Shown here: one piece after another, positions 7,732 through 13,969 of the stretch | How positions within the stretch are numbered: position 1 is the first letter of the stretch | Layout of the letters: each line of letters opens with the position of its first letter | Source of the DNA: Oscillospiraceae bacterium | GTDB taxonomy: Bacteria; Bacillota_A; Clostridia; Oscillospirales; Ruminococcaceae | Direction of reading: 5' to 3' | NCBI GenBank assembly: GCA_018109965.1 | Contig: JAGBFE010000266.1 | Location: 1-13,969, forward strand | DNA length: 13,969 nucleotides | Notes under the pieces: generated by a model | Seen by the model: the letters and a program-made list of their open reading frames with translations, nothing else | The model's database searches: none | Told to the model about the DNA's origin: nothing | Program-made: the position numbers and the translations under genes

Positions 7732-8242
7732 CCAGATTGAGTTCTTTGATTTCTTCAGGTGTCAGATCTTCGTAGAATTTTGTTGCGTGATCCATAATTG
7801 TGATACCGTCAAGATGGTCTGTTTCATGACAGATTGCTCTTGCAAGGATATCTTCCGCTTCAATGATAAATTCATTGCCGTAACGGTCCTGTGCCTTTGC
7901 TTTTACATACTGAGGACGTGTGATTGCACCGTTTCTGTTTGGGAAAGAGAGACAGCCTTCAAAAAGGGTAACTTCGCCTTCTCTTTCGAGAATTTCCGGG
8001 TTTACAAGTTCGATGATTTCATCAACTTCGTTGTCATCTTCATCAAGATACTGGTCAAGCACAACACACACACGGCGCATTACACCAACCTGAGGACCTG
8101 CAAGACCAAGACCGTGAGCTTCCATCATTGTGTCGCCCATATCTTCAAGCAATGTTGCAAGTTTTTCGTTGAATTCTGTTACAGGACGGCAAACTTTTTT
8201 AAGGATTGGGTCACCGTCTTTTACAATAGTTCTGATAGCCAT
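7715..8242 (-). CDS. def: Peptide deformylase
   Basis: Metalloenzyme that removes the N-formyl group from nascent proteins at the ribosome. 175 aa. All three motifs are present: motif 1 GLGLAGPQ (44-51), motif 2 EGCLS (95-99) with metal ligand C97, and motif 3 HETDH (139-143) with ligands H139 and H143 and catalytic E140. Motif 1 has Gly where many enzymes have the second Ala (GLAAPQ), a tolerated variation. The C-terminal tail is strongly acidic. AGGAGA precedes the ATG at 8242, and priA ends 24 bases upstream. Its end overlaps the start of fmt, so translation of the two is probably coupled. Confidence 0.97.
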   Translation of the reverse strand: MAIRTIVKDGDPILKKVCRPVTEFNEKLATLLEDMGDTMMEAHGLGLAGPQVGVMRRVCVVLDQYLDEDDNEVDEIIELVNPEILEREGEVTLFEGCLSFPNRNGAITRPQYVKAKAQDRYGNEFIIEAEDILARAICHETDHLDGITIMDHATKFYEDLTPEEIKELNLDEDYD

Positions 8243-8266
8243 AATATTTCTCCTGAATAATATAAT

Positions 8267-10486
8267 TTAATCGTTTGTCGGGTTCATATTTACATATATA
8301 CCCGATTTGTTGTCCGTATCTTTAAGATATTCATCAATTGCACACCTTAAAAAATCACGGAATTTTTTTGTATTTTTACATTTTATAGTCAAACGGTAAC
8401 GGTAAATACCGCTTACCATTGAAACCGAAAATGGTGCAGGGCCAAGGACAACCAGAGGCATGCCCTCAAGTTTTTCGGCCTGCTGTTTTATTATTTTAAG
8501 AAACCTTGCAGCATCCCTTGCCGCACTGATTTCCTTTTCGTTTGTGAACGCCACCTGACACATTGTGCAGAACGGCGGATAAATGTTGAGTTTTCGGAAC
8601 GCAATTTCGTTCTGATAGAATTTCTCGTAGTCACCCCTGCGCGCAAGATTGATAACGGGATTTGTGCTGTCATAGGTCTGTATAACCGCCAGGGCATCCT
8701 TTGTCCATCTGCCTGCACGACCGATAACCTGTGTAAGCAGATTGAACGCTGTTTCGTTGGAATTATATGAAACCTGATTGAGTGCACCGTCCATACCAAG
8801 CACACAAACAAGGTTAACATCCTTAAAATCAAGCCCTTTGGCCACCATCTGCGTGCCGACAAGGATATCATACTTTTTATCTGCAAAAGCTTTTAACATT
8901 TCACTGTGGGCATCGGTTTTGCCTGTAGTGTCGGCATCCATACGCAGCACTCTTGCCTTTGGTATGCAGGAGAGAATATATTCCTCCACCTTTTGCGTAC
9001 CGTAACCGACATACTGAATTTCGCCTCCGCAGTGCGGACATTTTTCAATCACAGGGTAGCTTGCAGAACAGTAGTGACAGCTGAGCTTGTTTGCATTTTT
9101 GTGCTTTACAAGATTTACACTGCAGCTGTTGCACTGCAAAGTTTCCCTGCATTCCTTACATACCCCCACTGTGGAATATCCGCGGCGGTTTATAAGGATA
9201 ATGCTTTGTTTTTCCTGACGTATGTTATCGGATAAATATTTTATTACCGAATCGGACAAAACACCTGTATCACCGATTTTTGCCTGCATACGCATATCGA
9301 TAATTTCAACGCGCGGCATAGGCATATCGTTGTAGCGTTTATCCATTATATGCAGATGATAAAACCCATTTTTTGCAAGATGGTAACTTTCGATACTTGG
9401 TGTTGCCGAAGCAAACACCAGCTTTGCATTTTTTTCCTTTGCTATAAAGGTTGCCACACGGATTGCCGAATAACGCGGGCTGTTTTCTGACTTAAAGGTT
9501 TTTTCGTGCTCTTCATCAATAATAATGATGCCTATATTTTCCACAGGTGCAAACACTGCACTGCGGGTGCCGATGATAACCTTTGATTTTCCCTGCTGTA
9601 TAAGTCTGTGCTGATGCAGTCTTTCAGTATGGGAAAGCTTTGAGTGCAGCACACTGACAATGTCTCCAAAATAACCTGTGAGCAGATTTATCATCTGGGG
9701 TGTCAGTGAAATTTCCGGCACAAGCAGCATTGCGCTTTTGCCTTTGTCCAGTGTATGCTGTATAAGTTTTATAAAAACCGATGTTTTCCCGCTGGAGGTT
9801 ACTCCGTGGATAAGGTGCGGTTTTGAGTTATCCTGTAACGTAATTTCTTCAAAAACTTTTTTCTGCTGCTGTGACAGAACGATATCCTTTTTCGCCACAT
9901 CATAGCTTTTGGAAGTGTATTCCTTTTCGCAGTCTGTGGCGACAACAAGATTTTTTTGTGCCAGTTTGTCAACTACTGCTTTGGTTACATTACAATCATC
10001 GCATATTTGTTTGATTGTTTTGTGTGAATTCAAAAGATAGTTATATACAGCCTTCTGTTTTGCTGTAAGCTTTTCGGCTGTTGTATCACCGCACGCAGTA
10101 TATCTTTTTTCTGTAGGCAATCGGTGTTTTGCTTCCAGTTTGCCCACAGCAATTTTATACTGACCGCTGTATGGGATAACTGCCTTTGCGGCTTCGTAAT
10201 ATGTGCAGAAGGTGGTTTCCCTGATATAGTCCACCATTTTGCGGGCAAAAGGTGTAACAAGCCAGTCTTCTGTTTTTACATCAACAATTGTTTTGAGTTT
10301 TTTTACATCATCCTTGTCATTGAGGCTGAGCACAACACCCATGCGCAGCGCACTGCTGTGGCCAAAAGGTACAAGCACAATGGACCCAACCTGTATTTCA
10401 TTTTTAAAAACGTCAGGAACAATATAAGAAAACTCTTTGTCAAAGTTCAAGGTAGCTTTGTCCACTGCTACGCCTGCTGTCAACAT
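8267..10486 (-). CDS. priA: Primosomal replication-restart helicase PriA
   Basis: 3'-to-5' superfamily 2 DNA helicase that reloads the replisome at stalled forks. 739 aa, near the E. coli length of 732. An N-terminal 3'-DNA-binding domain (about 1-110) is followed by a winged-helix linker, the Walker A GVTSSGKT (228-235) and Walker B DEEH (324-327). The zinc-binding insertion has eight cysteines in four pairs: 443/446, 452/455, 470/473 and 483/486. Then come GTQMVAKG (544-551, motif V) and QVIGRAGR (586-593, motif VI). Nothing is degraded. A GGGAGGG sequence precedes the ATG. In many Firmicutes rpoZ and coaBC lie between gmk and priA; here only 20 bases separate those two. Confidence 0.97.
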   Translation of the reverse strand: MLTAGVAVDKATLNFDKEFSYIVPDVFKNEIQVGSIVLVPFGHSSALRMGVVLSLNDKDDVKKLKTIVDVKTEDWLVTPFARKMVDYIRETTFCTYYEAAKAVIPYSGQYKIAVGKLEAKHRLPTEKRYTACGDTTAEKLTAKQKAVYNYLLNSHKTIKQICDDCNVTKAVVDKLAQKNLVVATDCEKEYTSKSYDVAKKDIVLSQQQKKVFEEITLQDNSKPHLIHGVTSSGKTSVFIKLIQHTLDKGKSAMLLVPEISLTPQMINLLTGYFGDIVSVLHSKLSHTERLHQHRLIQQGKSKVIIGTRSAVFAPVENIGIIIIDEEHEKTFKSENSPRYSAIRVATFIAKEKNAKLVFASATPSIESYHLAKNGFYHLHIMDKRYNDMPMPRVEIIDMRMQAKIGDTGVLSDSVIKYLSDNIRQEKQSIILINRRGYSTVGVCKECRETLQCNSCSVNLVKHKNANKLSCHYCSASYPVIEKCPHCGGEIQYVGYGTQKVEEYILSCIPKARVLRMDADTTGKTDAHSEMLKAFADKKYDILVGTQMVAKGLDFKDVNLVCVLGMDGALNQVSYNSNETAFNLLTQVIGRAGRWTKDALAVIQTYDSTNPVINLARRGDYEKFYQNEIAFRKLNIYPPFCTMCQVAFTNEKEISAARDAARFLKIIKQQAEKLEGMPLVVLGPAPFSVSMVSGIYRYRLTIKCKNTKKFRDFLRCAIDEYLKDTDNKSGIYVNMNPTND

Positions 10487-10506
10487 AAAGCTACCCTCCC
10501 TTTTTA

Positions 10507-11070
10507 TTAGTCTCTGTTGTCAAATATATCAATAATGGACTGTGCACACTGTTCTATGTAGTTGTTTTCCACTATGTAGTCATAGCTGCTCTGGAAACCA
10601 AGTTCTTCCTTTGCTTTGAACAGACGCTGTTTGATTTTGCTTTCATCCTCTGTGCCTCTGTTTTTAAGACGGCGTTCAAGCTCTTCCAGGGATGGTGGTG
10701 CAAGAAAGATTGTAAGGCAGTCCGGATAAACCTTTTTAACGTTCTGTGCGCCTTCAACTTCAATTACCAATATAACAACTCTGCCAGCTTTTACCTTATC
10801 TTCAATCTGCTGTTTGAGTGTGCCGTAGTAGTTGCCGCAGTAGTTTGTGTATTCAAGAAATTCGTTGTTTTCCAGTTTTGCTTCAAATTCTTCCGTTGTA
10901 AGGAATATATAGTCCACACCGTCAGTTTCGATAGGACGGCGCTGTCTTGTTGTTGCAGAAACCGAAAGAATAAATCTTTCGTCCATACTTAAAATCTTTT
11001 TAACAACGGTGTCTTTGCCGCAGCCTGAAGGGCCGGAAATAACAACGATGCTTTTATCAATATTATTCAT
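10507..11070 (-). CDS. gmk: Guanylate kinase
   Basis: Phosphorylates GMP to GDP with ATP, feeding GTP, dGTP and (p)ppGpp pools. 187 aa from the ATG at 11070. P-loop GPSGCGKDT (13-21), GMP-binding TTRQRRP (40-46) with the following DGVDY (50-54), and the EFLEYTNYCGNYYGT stretch (70-84). The VIEVEGAQ motif (102-109) holds the usual acidic and glycine residues of the family. The frame is open to 11157, but the added 29 residues would lie entirely within remA, and the shorter start gives the normal guanylate kinase N-terminus. GGAG lies about 7 bases upstream, inside remA. The ATG overlaps the remA stop by 8 bases (ATGAATAA), implying translational coupling. Confidence 0.95.
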   Translation of the reverse strand: MNNIDKSIVVISGPSGCGKDTVVKKILSMDERFILSVSATTRQRRPIETDGVDYIFLTTEEFEAKLENNEFLEYTNYCGNYYGTLKQQIEDKVKAGRVVILVIEVEGAQNVKKVYPDCLTIFLAPPSLEELERRLKNRGTEDESKIKQRLFKAKEELGFQSSYDYIVENNYIEQCAQSIIDIFDNRD

Positions 11071-11329
11071 CTTCTGTCTCCATAAATTTAATAAGATTGT
11101 CACTTGCCTGACCAAATATTCTTTCGGCTGAAAACGCACACAGGATAATGTGTTCACAGTCGGTCACCACAACCGTTTTGGTTTTTCGTCCAAAAGTTGC
11201 ATCGATAAGACGGTTTTCGGTTTTTGCTTTGGTAATCATACGTTTTACCGGTGCAGATTCCGGGCTTAACGCTGCAACAATTTTGTCAGGATTTATCATA
11301 CTTCCAAAGCCTATATTCATCATTGCCAT
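11063..11329 (-). CDS. remA: RemA/YlzA-like DUF370 regulator
   Basis: Small DNA-binding protein of the DUF370 family. In B. subtilis RemA activates extracellular-matrix and osmoprotection genes; whether that role holds here is unknown. 88 aa, usual for the family. Conserved NIGFGS (5-10), SPESAPVKR (22-30) and LIDATFGRKT (41-50) are all present. Met codons at 1, 3 and 4 are all possible starts; AGAGGT seven bases before the first favours 11329. It lies 11 bases after yicC, and its stop overlaps the gmk start by 8 bases. The order yicC-remA-gmk is standard in Firmicutes. Confidence 0.93.
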   Translation of the reverse strand: MAMMNIGFGSMINPDKIVAALSPESAPVKRMITKAKTENRLIDATFGRKTKTVVVTDCEHIILCAFSAERIFGQASDNLIKFMETEDE

Positions 11330-11340
11330 ACCAAAACCTC

Positions 11341-12219
11341 TTATTCCATATTCTGGATCTGTTCTCTGATTTTTTCAATTTCAGATTTTATATCAACAAC
11401 CCTTCTGGTAACTTCCAGGTCATTTGATTTTGAGCCGATTGTGTTTGCTTCGCGGTTGAGTTCCTGTGTGAGGAAGTCAAGTTTTCTGCCCTGACGCGCA
11501 TCACCGTTGAGAATGTCACGGTACTGTGCAATGTGGCTGCGAAGGCGTACAGTTTCTTCGTCAACTGCAACTTTATCAGCAAAGATTGCTGCTTCTGTCA
11601 GAATTCTCTGGCTGTCAATCTGTGTATCCTGCAGGATTGTCTGCAGTTTCTGATAAAGTCTGTCCTGATATTTCTGTGTGCGCAACGGTGCAATTGTTTC
11701 AATTTCGCCCACAATATTTTCAATTGCAGCAAGGCGGCCCATAACATCATCATAAAGTTTTTCGCCTTCTGCTTTTTTCATTTTTACAAATTCTTCCAGA
11801 GCCATAGCCACGACACTGCTTACATCGGCAGCAAGCTGTTCGGCATCTTCTTCACTTTTGTTCTGTGTAAGCACACCCTCGTAACGGGAAATTGCATTTA
11901 CATCACAGGGCTTTTCAAGGCCAAGTTCTTCACTGATGGCACAAAGAGCTTCGTAATAACTTTTTGCCAGCGCAACATCAGCTTCAACAACTGTGTCACT
12001 CTGTTCCACAGTTTTTATTGTCAGCGACATTTCCACTTTACCGCGGCTTACTGTTTCGTTAATCTGTTTTTTGATTTTGTCATCAAGAAAGGAAAAGAAG
12101 CGGGACATTCTGCTGGAATATTCAAAATATCTGTGGTTAACAGATTTGATTTCCACTGTGATATCCTTGCCGTTTAAAACAGCATTTCCCTTTCCGTATC
12201 CGGTCATACTGTATACCAT
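11341..12219 (-). CDS. YicC/YloC-family endoribonuclease
   Basis: Member of the YicC_N/DUF1732 family, whose E. coli (YicC) and B. subtilis (YloC) members have been shown to be endoribonucleases. 292 aa from the ATG at 12219. The N-terminal signature MTGYG (5-9) and the EIKSVNHRYFE stretch (23-33) are present. A long alpha-helical middle follows, then the conserved C-terminal block from G244 to S265 (KLDFLTQELNREANTIGSK core), with the acidic segment near 215-229 before it. The frame opens further to 12246, but GGAGGT at 12226-12231 and the family N-terminus fix the start at 12219. It is the first gene of the long operon and lies directly downstream of the visible promoter. Confidence 0.94.
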   Translation of the reverse strand: MVYSMTGYGKGNAVLNGKDITVEIKSVNHRYFEYSSRMSRFFSFLDDKIKKQINETVSRGKVEMSLTIKTVEQSDTVVEADVALAKSYYEALCAISEELGLEKPCDVNAISRYEGVLTQNKSEEDAEQLAADVSSVVAMALEEFVKMKKAEGEKLYDDVMGRLAAIENIVGEIETIAPLRTQKYQDRLYQKLQTILQDTQIDSQRILTEAAIFADKVAVDEETVRLRSHIAQYRDILNGDARQGRKLDFLTQELNREANTIGSKSNDLEVTRRVVDIKSEIEKIREQIQNME

Positions 12220-12225
12220 TTTATT

Positions 12226-12231
12226 ACCTCC
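12226..12231 (-). promoter_or_regulatory. Strong ribosome binding site for yicC
   Basis: Minus-strand GGAGGT sits six bases before the ATG at 12219. It lies inside the nine-codon longer frame, so it decides the shorter start. Confidence 0.85.
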
Positions 12232-12234
12232 GAA

Positions 12235-12280
12235 AGATAATAGCATTTATTTAATTAAATATATAATTCACCTATTATCT
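12235..12280 (-). promoter_or_regulatory. Leader stem-loop (9-bp inverted repeat) in the operon 5' UTR
   Basis: Minus-strand AGATAATAG (12280-12272) pairs perfectly with CTATTATCT (12243-12235). The 28-base interior is AT-rich and holds its own palindrome around TTTAATTAAA. The stem begins within a few bases of the predicted transcription start and ends just before the yicC ribosome binding site. It could protect the 5' end of the mRNA or affect initiation at yicC. Folding is inferred from complementarity only; the stem is weak (two G-C pairs). Confidence 0.5.
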
Positions 12281-12289
12281 TAATATTAA

Positions 12290-12319
12290 ATTATACATAA
12301 AAACCATAGTCTTTGTCAA
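12290..12319 (-). promoter_or_regulatory. Housekeeping sigma-factor promoter of the yicC-rsgA operon
   Basis: Minus-strand TTGACA (12319-12314) and TATAAT (12295-12290) are exact consensus -35 and -10 hexamers with an 18-base spacer. The expected start point is near 12284-12281, giving a leader of about 60 nt before yicC. It lies between the terminator of the preceding unit and the first gene of a twelve-gene run, where an operon promoter is expected. Confidence 0.88.
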
Positions 12320-12331
12320 TTAAATACACTG

Positions 12332-12347
12332 CCGAAAGTCATTTCGG
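12332..12347. promoter_or_regulatory. Palindrome upstream of the -35 box
   Basis: CCGAAA and TTTCGG form a perfect 6-bp inverted repeat around a 4-base centre, 12 bases upstream of the -35 hexamer. The position would suit an activator or repressor site, but no matching regulator is recognised. It is not followed by a T-run, so it is not a terminator. Confidence 0.3.
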
Positions 12348-12376
12348 TATGGCATGGTTAGCTGCGATATATGCAC

Positions 12377-12410
12377 AAAAAAAGCCCTTATATTTTTGAA
12401 TATAAGGACT
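12377..12410 (-). terminator. Intrinsic terminator of the AI-2E/hypothetical unit
   Basis: Read on the minus strand, AGTCCTTATATT pairs with AATATAAGGGCT over 12 bp (one G-T wobble) around the loop CAAA, and a run of seven T residues follows. It begins 9 bases after the stop of the small exported protein gene and separates that unit from the downstream operon. Confidence 0.93.
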
Positions 12411-12418
12411 GATTTTAT

Positions 12419-12907
12419 TTAAGCAATTGTATGGTTTTGTTTTACATTAAGGGCAAAATAATGCACTATTGTTCCCTGTTCAAACTGCGCTACAACCTTG
12501 TAAATGTACTCTCCCTCTTCTACAGGAGTTGTCATTCCGTAGCGTTTTTCATTGTACACTTCAGGTTCGGTTGCCTTGCTTTCGTAAAGAGTTATATTTT
12601 CTGCCTGTGTTGAAAATTCTATAAGAATAGGCATATCCGGCAAAACCTCATAAACAATAAGCGGTACGTCAATGCTGGAAACAAATGGTGATTTTACTGT
12701 TTTTGTAGTGTAAGACCATTCATAACCTGCCCTTGGTACATTTGTAATAACATTATATCCCGTTGTTACACTTATTACAGGCAAAGATACTTCCGGATTT
12801 TTTGCATCGATAGAGTCTTTAATAAAAACCGATATATATCCCGACAATATAAGCATTATTACCGCAAGAATATATCTGCGAATTTTTCTTTTATGAATTC
12901 GGTTCAT
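12419..12907 (-). CDS. Unrecognised membrane-anchored exported protein
   Basis: I do not recognise a named family with confidence. 162 aa: a basic N-terminus (RIHKRKIRR, 3-11), one hydrophobic helix (about 12-29), then a cysteine-free, beta-strand-like extracytoplasmic part. With no cysteine there is no lipobox, so it is an uncleaved anchor or signal peptide rather than a lipoprotein. The layout, with a GYEW motif (61-64), a PDMPILIEF strand (90-98) and a closing EEGEYIYKVVAQFEQG block (130-145), recalls small exported single-domain beta proteins of Gram-positives; this is a loose resemblance. The ATG overlaps the end of the AI-2E-family gene by 17 bases, and AAGGAGA lies upstream with a long spacing. 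The terminator follows directly. It may act with the transporter-like neighbour. Confidence 0.8.
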   Translation of the reverse strand: MNRIHKRKIRRYILAVIMLILSGYISVFIKDSIDAKNPEVSLPVISVTTGYNVITNVPRAGYEWSYTTKTVKSPFVSSIDVPLIVYEVLPDMPILIEFSTQAENITLYESKATEPEVYNEKRYGMTTPVEEGEYIYKVVAQFEQGTIVHYFALNVKQNHTIA

Positions 12908-13969
12908 CTTTGACTTCTTCTCCTTTCGGTGTCAGAGTCATTGCATCTTTATCAGCAATAATTTTTTTTGCAGCAAGACGCTTGTCCATATTTTCGGACA
13001 AAAGACTGTAGATAACAGCAAATGTAGGTACACCCGCAACCATACCGACAAACCCAAACATACCGCCGCCGATTGTAATTGCAACAAGCACCCGGATTGG
13101 TGCAAGACCTGTTGAGTCGCCAAGAATTTTCGGTCCCAGAATGTTGCCGTCAAACTGCTGCAGGGCAAGCACGAAAATAGCAAATATGAGGGCATCCCAC
13201 GGACTTACCATAAGCAGAATGAGAATTGATGGAACAGCACCGATAAACGGACCAAAGAAAGGAATAATGTTTGTTACACCTACAATAACACCAAGCAGAA
13301 TTGCATACGGGGAGTAAATAAACAATGTACCTATAAAACACATTATCCCAATGATGATACTGTCAATAATTTTGCCGATGATAAATTTTGAGAACATCAG
13401 ATTTGCTCTCTGACCTATTTCAATAACACGGTCAGCACGTTTTTTCTTGAGGAAGGAATAGAGTATTTTTTTTATCTGAAAAATAAGACGTTCCTTTGAT
13501 GCCAGCATATATATCGAGGCAATAACTGCCATAAACAAGTCTATAATAAGAGAACCAAGGGAAACAGATGCATTAAATATCTGCGGAATAAGATTGAGTG
13601 CTATTGCACTTAATGATTTGAAAGCTGAAGACAATGTTTCGGTGATTGTCTCAACAATTTTAGGGTCAAGATTATAATCCGTTGTCAACTTCTGAAGTAA
13701 TATAGAAACCTGTCTGATATATTCAGGAACAGAGTTTACCACATTAAGTATGCTGTCACGCACCTGCGGAGCTACCATAACCGCCAAAACGGTAATTGCA
13801 AGAGCCGTAATAAGATATGCACAGAAAATGGCTGTTCCGCGTTTGCCTTTTGAAACTTTAAGCATATTGTTTTCAAACCACTTTACCGGAGTATTAAGCA
13901 AAAAAGCCAGAACAAATGCCACTACAAACGGCGAAATAATGCCATACAAATGGCTTGCTATGTTTTTTA
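12891..13969 (-). CDS. AI-2E family transporter-like membrane protein (5' end cut by window edge)
   Basis: Multi-pass membrane protein of the AI-2E_transport family (B. subtilis YtvI/YueF-like, E. coli TqsA/PerM-like). Members have been linked to autoinducer-2 export or Na+(Li+)/H+ antiport, so the substrate cannot be assigned. The frame stays open to the window edge, where the codons before the first hydrophobic segment read KNIASH. A TTG at 13949 could start but would remove the usual N-terminal lead, so the true start probably lies outside. Signatures are intact: an early PFVVAFVLAFLLN segment, the conserved NIIPFFGPFIGAVP loop, and the ILGPKILGDSTGL motif before the last helices. The C-terminal tail is charged and cytoplasmic (KGEEVKDEPNS). 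It overlaps the next gene by 17 bases. Confidence 0.92.
   Translation of the reverse strand, partial: KNIASHLYGIISPFVVAFVLAFLLNTPVKWFENNMLKVSKGKRGTAIFCAYLITALAITVLAVMVAPQVRDSILNVVNSVPEYIRQVSILLQKLTTDYNLDPKIVETITETLSSAFKSLSAIALNLIPQIFNASVSLGSLIIDLFMAVIASIYMLASKERLIFQIKKILYSFLKKKRADRVIEIGQRANLMFSKFIIGKIIDSIIIGIMCFIGTLFIYSPYAILLGVIVGVTNIIPFFGPFIGAVPSILILLMVSPWDALIFAIFVLALQQFDGNILGPKILGDSTGLAPIRVLVAITIGGGMFGFVGMVAGVPTFAVIYSLLSENMDKRLAAKKIIADKDAMTLTPKGEEVKDEPNS

Noticed and set aside
7541..8260. A 239-codon plus-strand open frame opposite fmt and def
   Set aside because: It lies fully antisense to two well-supported genes, has Phe/Cys-rich composition typical of a reverse-strand shadow, and has no recognisable motif.
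11071..11157. A longer start for guanylate kinase at 11157
   Set aside because: The added 29 residues lie wholly inside remA and do not look like a guanylate kinase N-terminus; 11070 has a GGAG upstream and the family start.
11533..12177. A 214-codon plus-strand open frame opposite yicC
   Set aside because: It is antisense to a conserved gene, has shadow-like Phe/Cys/His composition and shows no family signature.
12220..12246. A longer start for yicC at 12246
   Set aside because: The strong GGAGGT at 12226-12231 lies inside this extension, so translation starts at 12219.
12377..12410. Bidirectional terminator serving a plus-strand gene
   Set aside because: No plus-strand gene is supported nearby, and the plus-strand sequence after the stem has only a broken T-run.
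13947..13949. TTG as the start of the AI-2E-family gene
   Set aside because: The frame stays open to the window edge, and a start here would leave almost no residues before the first membrane helix, unlike the family.
1..13969. Defence system, prophage, CRISPR array or insertion sequence
   Set aside because: No transposase, integrase, spacer-repeat pattern or terminal inverted repeats are seen; the whole window is a conserved housekeeping cluster plus a two-gene membrane unit.

Overview
The window is a low-to-moderate GC Firmicutes chromosome segment. The gene order yicC-remA-gmk-priA-def-fmt-yugP-rsmB-rlmN-prpC-prkC-rsgA is the conserved housekeeping cluster of Bacillota. Protein style, the missing coaBC and rpoZ, and the RemA and YugP homologues suggest an anaerobic clostridium, perhaps Oscillospirales/Ruminococcaceae; that placement is inference. 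Every supported gene lies on the minus strand, so transcription runs from high to low coordinates. No mobile element, CRISPR array, tRNA or rRNA is visible, and no gene-free stretch exceeds 300 bases (the longest is 199).

Right end (13969 to about 12377): the 3' part of an AI-2E-family membrane protein gene, cut at its 5' end by the window edge. It overlaps by 17 bases a small unrecognised gene for a membrane-anchored exported protein. A clear intrinsic terminator closes this unit.

Middle (12319 to 12220): a promoter with consensus -35 and -10 hexamers, then a leader of about 60 nt bounded by a 9-bp inverted repeat, then a strong ribosome binding site for yicC. This is the only obvious promoter, and no terminator follows it, so the next twelve genes look like one operon that leaves the window.

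Operon (12219 to 1): it begins with an RNase (YicC/YloC), the RemA regulator and guanylate kinase, followed by the PriA restart helicase. Next come peptide deformylase and Met-tRNA formyltransferase, which together handle N-formylation of proteins. A YugP-type membrane metallopeptidase, the rRNA methyltransferases RsmB and RlmN, the PP2C phosphatase/PASTA kinase pair (PrpC/PrkC) and the ribosome-assembly GTPase RsgA follow. Genes are separated by 3 to 53 bases or overlap. At remA/gmk, and probably at def/fmt, the overlap is the same 8-bp start-stop form (ATGANTAA).

The most unusual feature is the C-terminus of the PASTA kinase. After three PASTA domains the predicted extracellular part continues with about 104 residues holding 16 cysteines in repeated C-x2-C-x4-H-x(4-8)-C units resembling zinc knuckles, then a Ser/Asn/Asp-rich tail. 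The rest of the operon looks like ordinary, intact housekeeping genes.
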